Of a DNA stretch of 64,000 bases, positions 1 through 10,400 are shown piece after piece. The number at the start of each line of letters is the position of its first letter. Position 1 is the stretch's first letter. Below the pieces are notes generated by a model that was not told the DNA's origin, did not search any database, and was given only the letters and a program-made list of their open reading frames with translations. The stretch is from Ignavibacteria bacterium. Its GTDB lineage: Bacteria; Bacteroidota; Ignavibacteria; SZUA-365. The position numbers were made by a program, and so were the translations under genes. Location of the stretch: contig JADKJW010000007.1 in NCBI GenBank assembly GCA_016720835.1, forward strand, positions 1 through 64,000, in the 5' to 3' direction.

Positions 1-36
1 AGTGCAGTATCGAACGATAGAAACAAGGGCGCTCTC

Positions 37-741
37 ATGGCAAGTAAAAACATCAAGCGGATTCAACAGGCGCTGAAGGACAAGGGCTGCAATCCCGGCC
101 CGGTGGACGGTGTCTGGGGTCGGAACACGATTGCCGCCGTCAGGGAATTTCAGGCGCGAATGCACCTTACCGTGGACGGCGTCGTGGGGCCGGAGACGAC
201 GGCAGCGCTCTTCGCGAATAGCACATCAACGACGCCAACCGTTTCCGTTCCGCTCCCATGGTTCGAAGAAGCCCGGCACCTTCTCGGGACGAAGGAAATG
301 CTGGGCCCGGGCAACAACCCGGTGATTCTCGAGTGGGCCAAGGATCTCGACATACACTATCCCGGGGACGACATCGCATGGTGCGGACTGTTCGTCGCGC
401 ACTGCATCGGCCTGACGCTTCCGGAGGAACTGTTACCGGGCAATCCGTTGGGCGCCAGGCAATGGCAGCGTTACGGCGACAAGACAACGCCGCGTTTCGG
501 CGCGGTGATGGTGTTCTGGCGCGAGTCGCGCAGCAGCGGAAAGGGCCATGTCGGTTTCTACACCGGCGAAGATGCGACTGCCTATCAGATCCTGGGTGGG
601 AATCAGTCGGACAAGGTGAGCCTTGCATGGGTCAGCAAAGACCGCTTCCTGTCCGCCCGCTGGCCGAAGACCGCGAGTTCACTGACGAGCATGCCGGTAC
701 AAAAGCGGCGCGGTGAAGGGCTGTCAGTGAATGAGGGGTAG
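37..741 (+). CDS. Peptidoglycan-binding protein with CHAP/TIGR02594-type amidase domain
   Basis: Probable cell-wall-active enzyme. Residues about 5-60 form a PG_binding_1 domain, with repeated hydrophobic pattern and the typical DGVWG and DGVVGPET turns. After a short Thr/Pro linker, residues about 75-215 match the CHAP-like TIGR02594 family: WCGLFVAHC supplies the likely catalytic Cys116, GHVGFY supplies His171, and LGGNQSD supplies Asn189. No signal peptide is visible, so the protein is either released by another route or acts on lysis, as in phage-type endolysins. The ATG is preceded by AGGGCG about seven bases upstream. The stop is TAG. It lies two bases before the AbgT-like gene, but the functions do not suggest a shared operon. 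Family assignment is fairly sure; substrate is not known. Confidence 0.85.
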   Translation: MASKNIKRIQQALKDKGCNPGPVDGVWGRNTIAAVREFQARMHLTVDGVVGPETTAALFANSTSTTPTVSVPLPWFEEARHLLGTKEMLGPGNNPVILEWAKDLDIHYPGDDIAWCGLFVAHCIGLTLPEELLPGNPLGARQWQRYGDKTTPRFGAVMVFWRESRSSGKGHVGFYTGEDATAYQILGGNQSDKVSLAWVSKDRFLSARWPKTASSLTSMPVQKRRGEGLSVNEG

Positions 742-743
742 AA

Positions 744-2345
744 TTGATCAGAACATGGATACAGAAGAAGCATACTGCACGCAAACCCTCCGTGAACAGC
801 GCGGGTCCGAAAGCGGACGGCGCGGCCGCCGCGGGGCGCGGAGGGCTGCTGGACCGGCTCGAGCGCATCGGGAACCGCGTGCCCGACCCGGTGGTGCTGT
901 TCGTCGGCGCGCTTGCCGCAACCTGGATCATCTCCTTCCTGCTGGCCGGCCATGATTTCGGCCTGACGGATCCGCGCACGGCCGGGCCGCTGCGCGTCAA
1001 CGATCTGCTGTCGCTGCGCGCGTTCGCGGCCTTCTTCGCGGGAGCGACGCAGGCATTTGTCACCTTCCCTCCGCTCGGGCTGGTGCTGGTGATGGTGATC
1101 GGCGTCGGGGTGGCGGAGCGGTCGGGACTCGTCGGGGCGATACTCCGCGGGGTGCTGACGATCGCCTCACCGAGGCTGCTGACACCGCTTGTCATCATCG
1201 CTTCCATCGGCGCCCACCTCCTTGCCGATTCAGCCATCGTGATCATGATTCCGCTCGCTGGCGCGCTGTTCTACGTCTCGGGGCGGCATCCGCTTGCCGG
1301 CATCATCGCCGCGCTTGCGCCGCTCCTGGGACTGCTCTTCGGCAACTTCTTTCCCACCGGCCTCGACGCGCTCCTGGCCGGCTTTTCGGAGGGCGGTGCG
1401 CGGCTGGTCGATCCTGCGTATCAGGTCGGGCCGCTCAGCAACTACTGGCTGGCCATCGCCACGGCAGTCGTGGCGGTCCCCTTGACGTGGCTGCTGGTGG
1501 AACGGATAGTCGAACCGCGTCTGCGCGGCGTCGAAGTCGACGGCCCTGCCGAGTTGATGCCAACCGCGCCCGAGGTGACCGCGCATGAGCGGCACGGGCT
1601 CTGGGCCGCGCTCGCGACGGTTCTTTCACTGGCCGTGGCGCTCGCCATGGCTGTTGCGCCGGCTTCGTCGCCCTTCAGAGCCCCCGACGGTTCCCTCACC
1701 GGTCCCGGATCACCGCTGATGCTGGGGATGATTCCGCTGCTCCTCGTGTTCACGCTGCTGCCTTCGCTCGCCTTCGGCATCGTTGCGCGCAGCTTCCGCA
1801 CGCATCGCGACGTGATCGAGGGCATGGTCACCACGATGTCGTCGATGGGCGTGTACATCGTGATGGTCTTCTTCGCTGCGCTGTTCACCAAGGCCTTCGC
1901 CGATTCCAATCTGGGCGCGCTGCTGGCGCTGAAGGGGGCGGGGTATCTGCGCGCGCTCGGGTTGCCGGCCGCCGTCACCGTCGTCGGCGTGGTGCTGTTC
2001 ACCGCAGCCCTCGACACGGTCGTCCCGTCGGCCTCGGCCAAGTGGGCCCTGTTGGCGCCGATCCTCGTGCCGATGCTGATGAGCGCGGGCATCGCGCCCG
2101 AGCTGACGCAGGCGGCCTTCCGCCTCGGCGACGGCCCCGTGAACCTTCTCACGCCGCTGATGGCGCATTTCCCCCTCATCCTCGCCTTTTGCCGGCGATA
2201 CGTGACCAAGTTCGGCGTCGGCACGCTCATGTCGCTGCTCCTGCCGATCGGCATCTCGTACCTCGTGTTTCAGATCGTTCTGCTGCTCGCCTGGTGGGGA
2301 CTGGGCCTGCCGCTGGGGATCGGAGGGCGGTACGCGTACCCGTGA
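744..2345 (+). CDS. AbgT-family transporter (p-aminobenzoyl-glutamate/ion transporter family)
   Basis: Inner-membrane protein of 533 residues with about a dozen hydrophobic segments and the family's N-terminal LERIGNRVPDPVVLF pattern, which precedes the first membrane span in AbgT proteins. Related proteins import p-aminobenzoyl-glutamate, or export sulfonamides and folate catabolites. The chosen start is TTG at 744 because AGGGG lies five bases upstream, just inside the end of the preceding gene; a GTG at 792 is the alternative and would still keep the conserved N-terminus. Length and segment pattern agree with the family (about 500-530 residues). The next gene is unrelated and begins after a gap. 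The substrate cannot be read from sequence. Confidence 0.88.
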   Translation: MIRTWIQKKHTARKPSVNSAGPKADGAAAAGRGGLLDRLERIGNRVPDPVVLFVGALAATWIISFLLAGHDFGLTDPRTAGPLRVNDLLSLRAFAAFFAGATQAFVTFPPLGLVLVMVIGVGVAERSGLVGAILRGVLTIASPRLLTPLVIIASIGAHLLADSAIVIMIPLAGALFYVSGRHPLAGIIAALAPLLGLLFGNFFPTGLDALLAGFSEGGARLVDPAYQVGPLSNYWLAIATAVVAVPLTWLLVERIVEPRLRGVEVDGPAELMPTAPEVTAHERHGLWAALATVLSLAVALAMAVAPASSPFRAPDGSLTGPGSPLMLGMIPLLLVFTLLPSLAFGIVARSFRTHRDVIEGMVTTMSSMGVYIVMVFFAALFTKAFADSNLGALLALKGAGYLRALGLPAAVTVVGVVLFTAALDTVVPSASAKWALLAPILVPMLMSAGIAPELTQAAFRLGDGPVNLLTPLMAHFPLILAFCRRYVTKFGVGTLMSLLLPIGISYLVFQIVLLLAWWGLGLPLGIGGRYAYP

Positions 2346-2475
2346 ATTGAGGAATGCGCAACAACGTGTACATTGCCGAGTGTCCGCGATGTGCGTCAAC
2401 ACGTTTCATCGCAGCTCCGTGAATCGACGCGACGATGTTCCCCCGACGGGTTTTTGCACAACATCACTTGGAACC

Positions 2476-3621
2476 ATGATGAGCTTCGCTTTCTCGTTCT
2501 CCTGTTTCATTTGCATCCTCGTTGCTCAGCAATCGGTCCTGGCGCAAGGCCCGCCCGGGTACATCTATGGTGCCGGTGAAGGCCAGAATTTCCTCCTGCC
2601 AGCCAAAAGCCACATCGCCTATGGCGCGGATAATCACTTCAAATACCTTTTCAACCAGACCGGCACGGTCACGTTCAGTTCCGATTTTTTTGGTGGTGAT
2701 CCCATTTTTGGCGTGTACAAATCAGGGTATTACAAAATCGCCGACGGCTCGGAAACGCCCGCTGTTTTGAGCGCCGCGATGCTGAAAATCAAGAATCACC
2801 TGACGGGGGCCAGGGTTCTCTCTCCTGCCCAAATCAACGTCGAGACGAATACCATTCAGCAAAATATTTTTGTCATCGGCGACACCAGCTCGGTCTTATC
2901 GGAGGCCTTTGATCTTGTGTCTCTCTACGACACTGTGGCGGGGCCGATGTTCATGAATCCATCCACGCGAGGCGGCTATCCCAATGACTTCGGCGCGACG
3001 GACGGTCTTGAACTCGCACGGGCGGTTTTTCTGGTGCAGCAAGGTATCATGGACCATATTTATGCGCCCCGAAACATAGAAAAATACAAAGCCATGGTGG
3101 TGGGACGGCGGTTCAACACCGCCGATCATTTTCCCGGAGTGTGCCCCGCGCCGACCGACCCGACGGCCGCGTATTCGGCAAGAATCAACGCGACAATGCC
3201 GACCGAATACGGCAAGCGCACGGCGTTTTCGTCCACGCCCGCGCGCCGGCCGACGGGGTATTACCTCGCACCGGGGAGCCTGGGGAAGGTGAAAGTCCCT
3301 GCTTCGCTGGTCGGGAAAGGATTCAAAGTCCTGGTTGGCGCGCACACGTTTGAACGGACGGGCAACAACCCGTGCCGCCGCTTCTTTCGGGTGACGAACA
3401 CATTCCCGATCACCGACACGGTGACCGAAATCCTCAATCCCTTCGGAGGCGGCATCTACATCATCACGCCGTATCAATCCTCTGAAGGCATTGTGGAGAT
3501 TCAGTTGACCAACGTCGTGCCCGCGCCGTTTTTCTCGGCAAAAAGTTTCGACAAAACGACACTCCAGCAGTGGCTGAATGTGCAGCGCAAGAACCCCGCG
3601 CCCTGGGCGGATTTCGAGTAG
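2476..3621 (+). CDS. M60-like (enhancin/mucin) peptidase, N-terminal part, ended by an in-frame TAG
   Basis: N-terminal part of a secreted M60-like metallopeptidase, cut by a TAG codon at 3619-3621. The downstream reading frame continues in the same phase (see the next entry). The start is set at ATG 2476 because it opens a clear signal peptide (MMSFAFSFSCFICILVAQ followed by VLAQ cleavage-like sequence); an upstream start at 2347 would add 43 residues unlike any export signal. The body shows the beta-rich N-terminal half typical of M60 proteins and ends in WADFE. GC content is lower than in the neighbouring genes. Either a nonsense mutation or a base error separates the halves; other genes here use TAG as a normal stop, so reassignment is unlikely. 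Confidence 0.75.
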   Translation: MMSFAFSFSCFICILVAQQSVLAQGPPGYIYGAGEGQNFLLPAKSHIAYGADNHFKYLFNQTGTVTFSSDFFGGDPIFGVYKSGYYKIADGSETPAVLSAAMLKIKNHLTGARVLSPAQINVETNTIQQNIFVIGDTSSVLSEAFDLVSLYDTVAGPMFMNPSTRGGYPNDFGATDGLELARAVFLVQQGIMDHIYAPRNIEKYKAMVVGRRFNTADHFPGVCPAPTDPTAAYSARINATMPTEYGKRTAFSSTPARRPTGYYLAPGSLGKVKVPASLVGKGFKVLVGAHTFERTGNNPCRRFFRVTNTFPITDTVTEILNPFGGGIYIITPYQSSEGIVEIQLTNVVPAPFFSAKSFDKTTLQQWLNVQRKNPAPWADFE

Positions 3622-3633
3622 GACAAATTCATC

Positions 3634-5652
3634 ATGCAGGTGCCGCGCAGTTGGATATACAATTATTCCGACCCGGTTGCGCTCATGCAGGATTGGGACA
3701 CGCGCATGGACATGGTCTCGAAACTGCTGGGCTATCCGCCGACTCGGAGCAACACGATGTTGGATCTGCAGATCGATGTGGACATCATGTTCGGCGGCTA
3801 CGGCATCGGAAACCCGCAAATCAACAACACATACGACCCCGCGGAAATTGAAGACGGCAATAAACACCACTGGTTTCTGACTCCCGGCGTCACCTTCTGG
3901 GAAACCGAATTTCATGAAATGGGACATGCCCAATTGTTCAGCAAGTTTCCGGGCGAAACCGAAGCGGCGGTCAATCTGCTGGCGGCGGCGATATACAATC
4001 GGCTGTACGGGATGAATATCGACACCGCGCTCGGCGAGTCTTTCGACAATCACCCGCAAATCACCCGCGATCAGGCGGCGTTGAACTGGATGGTCACGCC
4101 AAACTTCCGCGCCGGAAACCCGATGGATATTTCGAACACCACCAAAGACGAGGTGCGCTATCAACAGCGAGGCTACGCAAAATATGTGGAAATGGCCGCG
4201 CTCTTCGGCTGGGATATGATTGATTCGTTTTACAGAAAAGAGAATGCGGACTTCATCGCCCAAACGCCGGACGATGGTTTATCAGAGGTGGACAGCCGGA
4301 TATTGCGCTTGTCGAGGACGGCAGGGGCCGATCTCCGTCCGCTCATACATTTCTGGGGCGTTCAACCGAAAAACGCGCTCGAGCTCAAGGCCCGCATCGA
4401 TGCCGAACACCTGTTGCCTTCGAGACTCATTTGCGACCGATTGACGCATTACAAAGCCATTCTTCCGGCCAACAAGGTGGAGTTCGTAACGCATGCCAAT
4501 GCCTTTTTTGGGGGCAACATCCCTCCGGGAGGGCACCCGGATTACGGGTCTGGTTGGTACAACATCTGGAAGACGCAGTACGACACAGCGCATGGCAGCG
4601 CGGGCAAGCACGCAGTGCAATCCATCATGGACCTCTATTTTCCGGACGGTTGTCCAGAGGCTGCTCCCGTGCCTGCCGTCACGGTGACGAGCCGGAGTAT
4701 TTGCCCTGGAGAGTCCGCGACTCTGACCGCAAGCGGGGCGATGTATTATCATTGGAGCAACGGGGAAGAGGGCAGCAGCATTTCGGTCAGCCCGAACACC
4801 ACGACAACGTATACCGTTATCGGAACAACCGCGGGGTATTCTTCCGCGCCTGTTTCCGCCCAGGTGACGGTGCTTCCGCTGCCGGGCCGTCCGTCGGCTC
4901 CGGCAGGCGATACGCTCCTGTGCGCAGGGAGCCCCCCGGTACCGTACACCACGAAGAGCGTCCCGAACGCGTCGATGTATGCATGGTCGCTGACACCGGC
5001 GGCTGCGGGCTCCCTTTCAGGCGACAGCTCGTCACCTTCAATCACTGTGACGTGGCGCGAGGATTTCACCGGGATGGTGAAGCTCGGCGTGACTGCATCC
5101 AACGATTGCGGATGGGGAGCCGTTTCGGATATGCTCTCCGTACGGATCGCTCCGATCCCGGTCGTCGCTCTCGGTGACGACGTGACCATGTCCATGGCCG
5201 ACACGATCATCCTGAATGCCGGACCGGGTTTCAAGAGCTATCGATGGAACGACAACAGCGCACAGTCGTCCCTCGTGGTGATCGGCAACCTGATGGGACT
5301 CGGTCGGCACCGCTTCGATGTGACCGTCACGAGCACGGACGATTGCCCGGCATCGGACACCGTGTACGTGACGGTGAACGACGCGACCGGAGGCGTGGAG
5401 CCGCTGCCGTTTGAAGACGATCTGGCACTGTATCCGAATCCGAACAGTGGCTCCTTCGTGGTGATGCTTCCCGCGGGAGCTTCGAGAAATGCGCGTATCG
5501 AAATCGTTTCTGTCGATGGAGCGACCGTGTACACGAAGCTCTTGGAGCAGTCCTCGCGGCAGCTCCGCATCTCGAATCTGCCGAAAGGCATCTACCTGGT
5601 ACGGCATACAAACGCGATCGGGACAAGTGTCTGCAAGATGATCGTGGAGTGA
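3634..5652 (+). CDS. M60-like peptidase, catalytic and C-terminal part with T9SS sorting domain
   Basis: Continuation, in the same frame, of the gene interrupted at 3619; the ATG at 3634 is simply the first methionine after the break. It carries the zinc-binding HEMGH motif (bases 3913-3927) followed by a downstream GETE glutamate, as in gluzincin M60 peptidases that attack mucin-like glycoproteins. After the catalytic region come an Ig-like segment (about residues 350-420, SICPGESATLTASGA), a PKD-like segment, and a C-terminal T9SS type A sorting domain (LYPNPNSGSF, then a final KGIYLV strand). The whole protein would be 1058 residues if read through. It is expected at the cell surface. There is no RBS for an independent start, so the catalytic half is probably expressed only from an intact allele. 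Confidence 0.8.
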   Translation: MQVPRSWIYNYSDPVALMQDWDTRMDMVSKLLGYPPTRSNTMLDLQIDVDIMFGGYGIGNPQINNTYDPAEIEDGNKHHWFLTPGVTFWETEFHEMGHAQLFSKFPGETEAAVNLLAAAIYNRLYGMNIDTALGESFDNHPQITRDQAALNWMVTPNFRAGNPMDISNTTKDEVRYQQRGYAKYVEMAALFGWDMIDSFYRKENADFIAQTPDDGLSEVDSRILRLSRTAGADLRPLIHFWGVQPKNALELKARIDAEHLLPSRLICDRLTHYKAILPANKVEFVTHANAFFGGNIPPGGHPDYGSGWYNIWKTQYDTAHGSAGKHAVQSIMDLYFPDGCPEAAPVPAVTVTSRSICPGESATLTASGAMYYHWSNGEEGSSISVSPNTTTTYTVIGTTAGYSSAPVSAQVTVLPLPGRPSAPAGDTLLCAGSPPVPYTTKSVPNASMYAWSLTPAAAGSLSGDSSSPSITVTWREDFTGMVKLGVTASNDCGWGAVSDMLSVRIAPIPVVALGDDVTMSMADTIILNAGPGFKSYRWNDNSAQSSLVVIGNLMGLGRHRFDVTVTSTDDCPASDTVYVTVNDATGGVEPLPFEDDLALYPNPNSGSFVVMLPAGASRNARIEIVSVDGATVYTKLLEQSSRQLRISNLPKGIYLVRHTNAIGTSVCKMIVE

Positions 5653-5724
5653 AATCGGCTGCGTGAAGAAGGAGTTTCCGTTCCTCAGCGGGTCCGGCGT
5701 TCGAGACCGCACGCGTGTACGAGT

Positions 5725-5762
5725 TGAAAAACGGTGTCCCTGCCGGCGGAACACCGTTTTTC
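5725..5762 (+). terminator. Rho-independent terminator after the M60-like gene
   Basis: A perfect 10-base stem (AAAACGGTGT with ACACCGTTTT) around a 14-base loop, ending in a T run and located about 75 bases after the stop codon. It is the natural end of the M60-like transcript and is nearly symmetric, so it could also work on the other strand. Confidence 0.85.
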
Positions 5763-6069
5763 GTTACGATTGAGCCAGCCGATACCGGAGCAGCCTCTCG
5801 TCACTTCACGAAGTGCATGCGTCTGCTCTCTGATTGAAACGAGATAAGAGACTCTGATTCGACAAATAGCATGCCGGAAAGTTTACAGGGGGCGTGCCGT
5901 GCAAGGCCTGCTTCCCCGAAGCGCGGCGCAGCTTCGTGTGCGTGTGTGGTGCGCCGGCAACTTCGCGCCGCGCGGCAGCCGGTGCAATTCCCCGTCACTC
6001 CGAAACCCCCACTGTGCCGTGTCGTATACGTTACGCACGCTACGAACATCATCAGATGAGGGACCTGTC
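5763..6069 (+). other. Gene-free leader region upstream of a lipoprotein gene
   Basis: About 300 bases between the terminator and the lipoprotein start. It is GC-rich with several self-complementary stretches (5890-6000). GGTGCAATTCC at 5981-5991 followed by CCCCCACTGT near 6005 loosely recalls part of a cobalamin riboswitch core, but the other conserved blocks are missing. No convincing promoter or coding region was seen. Confidence 0.3.
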
Positions 6070-6792
6070 ATGAAACACGTGTGTCTCCTTCTTCTCGCCG
6101 TCGTGATCGCGGGCTGCCCCTGGGTGCCGCCCAACGATCCGACGCAGCCCGATCAGGGCAGCTATGCGCTTGCCGCCACCTACGATTCCATCCGGAGTTA
6201 CCCGGGCGGCGGCGGCATCTTCGTGCTTCGTCTCACCCCGCTGGTCGGCTTCCAGGGCACCGTGCAGTTGCGCGTGGAAGCGGACGCCTCGCTGGGCGCT
6301 TCCATCACCATGCGCTCGCTGGGCTCCGCGCGCAGGATCGCGGAAGTGCTCCTGGCGCCGAAGGCGGACTTCGTGCCGGCGAAGTACACCGTCACCGTGA
6401 TCAGCACACACGCGGGCGTGGAACGCCGCCTGCGCCTGTTGGTCGATGTCATGGAATGGACGGGTCCGGACACCGTGGAGGCACTCGCGCAGCGGGAGAA
6501 ATTCCGCGACTGGTGCGTGCAACAGCGCCCGGAGCTGGCCGAGGCCTTCAGCGCGCCTCGCGCGCTGTACAACACCTACCCGGAAATCCTGATCGTCGAA
6601 CACCGCAGCTTCCTCACCGGCGACTACGAGGTGCGGGTCTGCAATCACGTGATGGTTCCGCCGGACGACTGGTCGATGATCCGCCTGCGCAAACGCGACA
6701 GCGCGGAACCGTTCTTCGCGGCGCGCCGCGAGAGCGACGGCACGATCCGCGAAATCCCCGTCGCCCAGTATCCGGAGCTGTGCGGGTACTGA
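6070..6792 (+). CDS. Hypothetical lipoprotein
   Basis: A 240-residue exported protein that is not recognised. The ATG at 6070 has GAGGGA seven bases upstream and opens a lipoprotein signal (MKHVCLLLLAVVIAGC, lipobox IAGC), so the mature protein should be lipid-anchored. Residues about 25-130 are beta-strand-rich and look like an Ig-like or C2-like fold (GTVQLRVEADASLGA, then AKYTVTVISTHAG). The C-terminal half is mixed and contains charged segments. It is alone on its transcript, between a terminator upstream and another secreted-protein gene 93 bases downstream. No catalytic motif is visible. Confidence 0.7.
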   Translation: MKHVCLLLLAVVIAGCPWVPPNDPTQPDQGSYALAATYDSIRSYPGGGGIFVLRLTPLVGFQGTVQLRVEADASLGASITMRSLGSARRIAEVLLAPKADFVPAKYTVTVISTHAGVERRLRLLVDVMEWTGPDTVEALAQREKFRDWCVQQRPELAEAFSAPRALYNTYPEILIVEHRSFLTGDYEVRVCNHVMVPPDDWSMIRLRKRDSAEPFFAARRESDGTIREIPVAQYPELCGY

Positions 6793-6885
6793 AGCGCCTG
6801 CGTCGGCGCTCGGTGCATTATCCTTGACTTCGGACATCATTATGCGCAGATTGGACGGCACTGACCCGCCACCTTCGGAGCGCAC

Positions 6886-7344
<459 letters not shown>

Positions 7345-7488
7345 AGCTCGTGGAATGAGCTGCGCCGAGGGCGAGGCCCACTGAAGCCCGATCGGTGTGC
7401 CGTTGGTATTTTCCCACATGGAGGAGTATTATTCCGATCTTTTGTTCCCTGCGGGAATATTCTCTCCACCACTCTTGCGGAGTTGCGC

Positions 7489-10400
7489 ATGCGGCGTGGT
7501 CATCACGTTCCCATTCGATCTGAGGGCGAACGCCGTCCCGTGCACCGCACTCCCGGAGACCAGCAGAGAGAGCCGCGAGCCATCCTCCGGCTGTGCGTGA
7601 CGATACTGGTCTTCTGCGTCACACCCGTGGTACTCCTCCACGCACAGCCCGTGTCGCTCGACCGCTTCCCGGCGCCGCTGCAGCTGTATCCCCGTGGAGC
7701 GGATGATTCGGCATCGGTGACGGTTGCAGGCCGCGTCCTCGCGGCGGGATATGACAGCGCCATCGTCGAGGTTCTGAAAAACGGAACGCCGCTCTCGCGC
7801 CACGCGCAGGCGCTGCAGTACTCCGCGGGCGCGGCGGCCTTCAGCTTTGCCCCGCGCATCCATGCGGAACTCTCGGAATACAGGATTATCCTGTCCGCTA
7901 AAAATACGACGCAGACCCTTGTCCTTGCCGCGCGGGACAGCATCGTGTGCGGCGACGTGTTTCTCATCAACGGGCAGTCGAACAGCTGGCCCGCCGACGG
8001 GGGCGCGACGTACGTGAACGAGTACTGCCGCGGCTTCGGACGGTCCACCGGCTACAACGCGTACGATCCCGCGGACACGCTCTGGGCGCTTGCTCGCGGC
8101 ACGGGCGCTGCAAACTACCTCGGGCACGCGGGCGTCTGGGGGCTGCGTCTCCTGCAGTATCTGAAGGAGACGTACGCCGTTCCCGTCGCGCTGCTCAACG
8201 GCGGCTCGGGGGGATCGTCCATCGAGTACAACCTGCCCAGCGCGACGAACCGCATGGATCTGGGCACGACGTACGGCCGCCTGCTCTACCGCGCGGAGAA
8301 GGCGGGCGTGCGCGACGGCATCACGGCGATCCTCTGGCATCAGGGCGAATCGAACACCGACGCCACCTGGGCGCAGTACGCGGACAATTTCCGCGCATTA
8401 TACAACGCCTGGAAACAGGATTATACAACAATTCGCGGAACGTACGTCTTCCAGGTGCGGCCCGGCTGCGGCGGCGCGGAGGCCGACAAGCTCCGCGAGG
8501 TGCAGCGTCGCTTCCCGGAGACGTACCCCGATCTCGAGATCATGTCGACCACGGGCCTGCCGGGCCACGACGGCTGCCACTACGCGCTGCAGGGCTACCA
8601 CGAGATGGCGCTGACGGTGTTCCGGCAGCTCGCGCGTGATCACTACGGTTCGACGGACGTCGACGAAATCGATCCGCCTTCCATTTTCAAGGCCTGGTAC
8701 ACGACTCCCGCGCACACGGAGCTGCGGATGATATTCAGCCGCACGCGCGCGCTCGTGTGGCCCGCCGATACGCTCGGTCACGCGATGCGCGAGGCATTCT
8801 TCCTCGATGGCGCGGGCGGACTCGTCGCCGGGGGCGCCGCCCGCGAGGACACCGTCGTCCTGACCCTCGCGCAGCGGAGCGACGCTCGGACCGTGACGTA
8901 CATCCCGCCGGTGTACTACCCCGGCACCTCGTCCATCTACGAGGGTCCCTGGCTGAAGAACGCGCGGGGAATCGGCGCGCTCACATTTTCGGAGTATCCC
9001 ATCCTGTTTCCGCCGGACGGCGTGCCCGTCCTGCGGGCGCCGGCCCCATGGGCAACGGATCAGCCCTCGACGCTGCAGTTTCGCTGGAGCAGCGTTGCGC
9101 ACGCCGCGCGGTACCGCCTGCAGGTGTGCCCGGATTCGCTGTTCCTTGCCGCGCCGGTGCTGGACGAACTCGTCGCCGACACCGCCGTGACGCGCGGTTC
9201 GTTCGCGGCGGGCGCGCGTCTCGCCTGGCGCGTCCGAGCGGAGAACGAGGCGTCGGTGAGCGGCTGGTCAGGAGTACGGGTGTTCTCGGTCCTGCCTCCG
9301 CCGCCCGAGCCTCCATTGCTGGAATCTCCGGGCGACGGCGCGACGGGCCTGCCCGCGCTCGTGCCGTTGCGCTGGCATCCGGTGGACGGCGCGCTGCGCT
9401 ACGAAGCGCAGACCGCGTCCGATCCAACCTTCCTCACGCTGCTCGGTCGCTGCCCGGACCAGCCCGACACCGCGTGCGCCGTCGCGTTCGCGATCCGCGA
9501 CAGCGCCGTGTACTGGCGCGTCCGCGCCTTCAACGCGCGGTCGGTGTCCGCGTGGTCCGAAACCTGGTCGTTCCGCATCGCGCCCTTGCCGCCCGAGCGC
9601 GTCGTGCTCGAAGCGCCCGCGCATGCAAGCGTCCTCGTGCCTGTGCATGGGAAATCTGATGTGGCATCCCGCGGCGCGCGCCGCGCAGTACGAGGCGCAG
9701 CTTTCCGAGGATTCACTGTTCGCTTCCGGCTCCGTGCTGGGGGGAGTGGAGACGGACACCTCCTTCGCGTATGCCGGCCTCGCGGGCAACGCGCGGTACT
9801 TCTGGCGTGTGCGCGCGACGAACAGCGGCGGCGCGAGCCCGTGGAGCGATGTCTGGTCGTTTACCACTGCGGGCGCGCCCCCGCGAAACCGCTCCTGCTC
9901 GCTCCGAAGGACGGGAGCGTGGACATTGCGGTCAACGCGCCGCTCCGATGGAGGAGCAGCCCCGATGCGACGGGATACCGCGCGCAGATCGCTGAGGATT
10001 CAGCGTTCACCGTGTCGATGCAGGAATACGCCGCGGGGAGCGATACCACGGTGACGACGGGCGCCTTGAAGCGCGGGACCGGGTACTTCTGGCGCGTGCG
10101 CGCCGAGGGATCCCCCGACGGCAGCGGCTGGAGCGGCGCGTGGCGCTTCCGCACCGTGCCTGACCCGCCTCCGGCCGTCCTGCTTCTCGCGCCCACCGAT
10201 GACGCGCGCAATATGGAACTGCCGATCACTCTCCGGTGGAGGCACAGCGACGGCGCCGCGTCGTATCGTTTCGAGACCGCCCTGGACACGGCGTTTCAGA
10301 ACACGCTGGACTGGGCCGCGGCGCTCGGGGATACCAGTTGGCGAGTCGTTGCGAGCAATCACGGCACCCGCGTGTACTGGCGCGTCCGGGCGCAAAACAC

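Noticed and set aside
5960..6020. Cobalamin riboswitch in the leader of the lipoprotein gene
   Set aside because: GGTGCAATTCC and CCCCCACTGT resemble parts of the core, but the other conserved blocks and spacing are missing and the gene has no link to B12.
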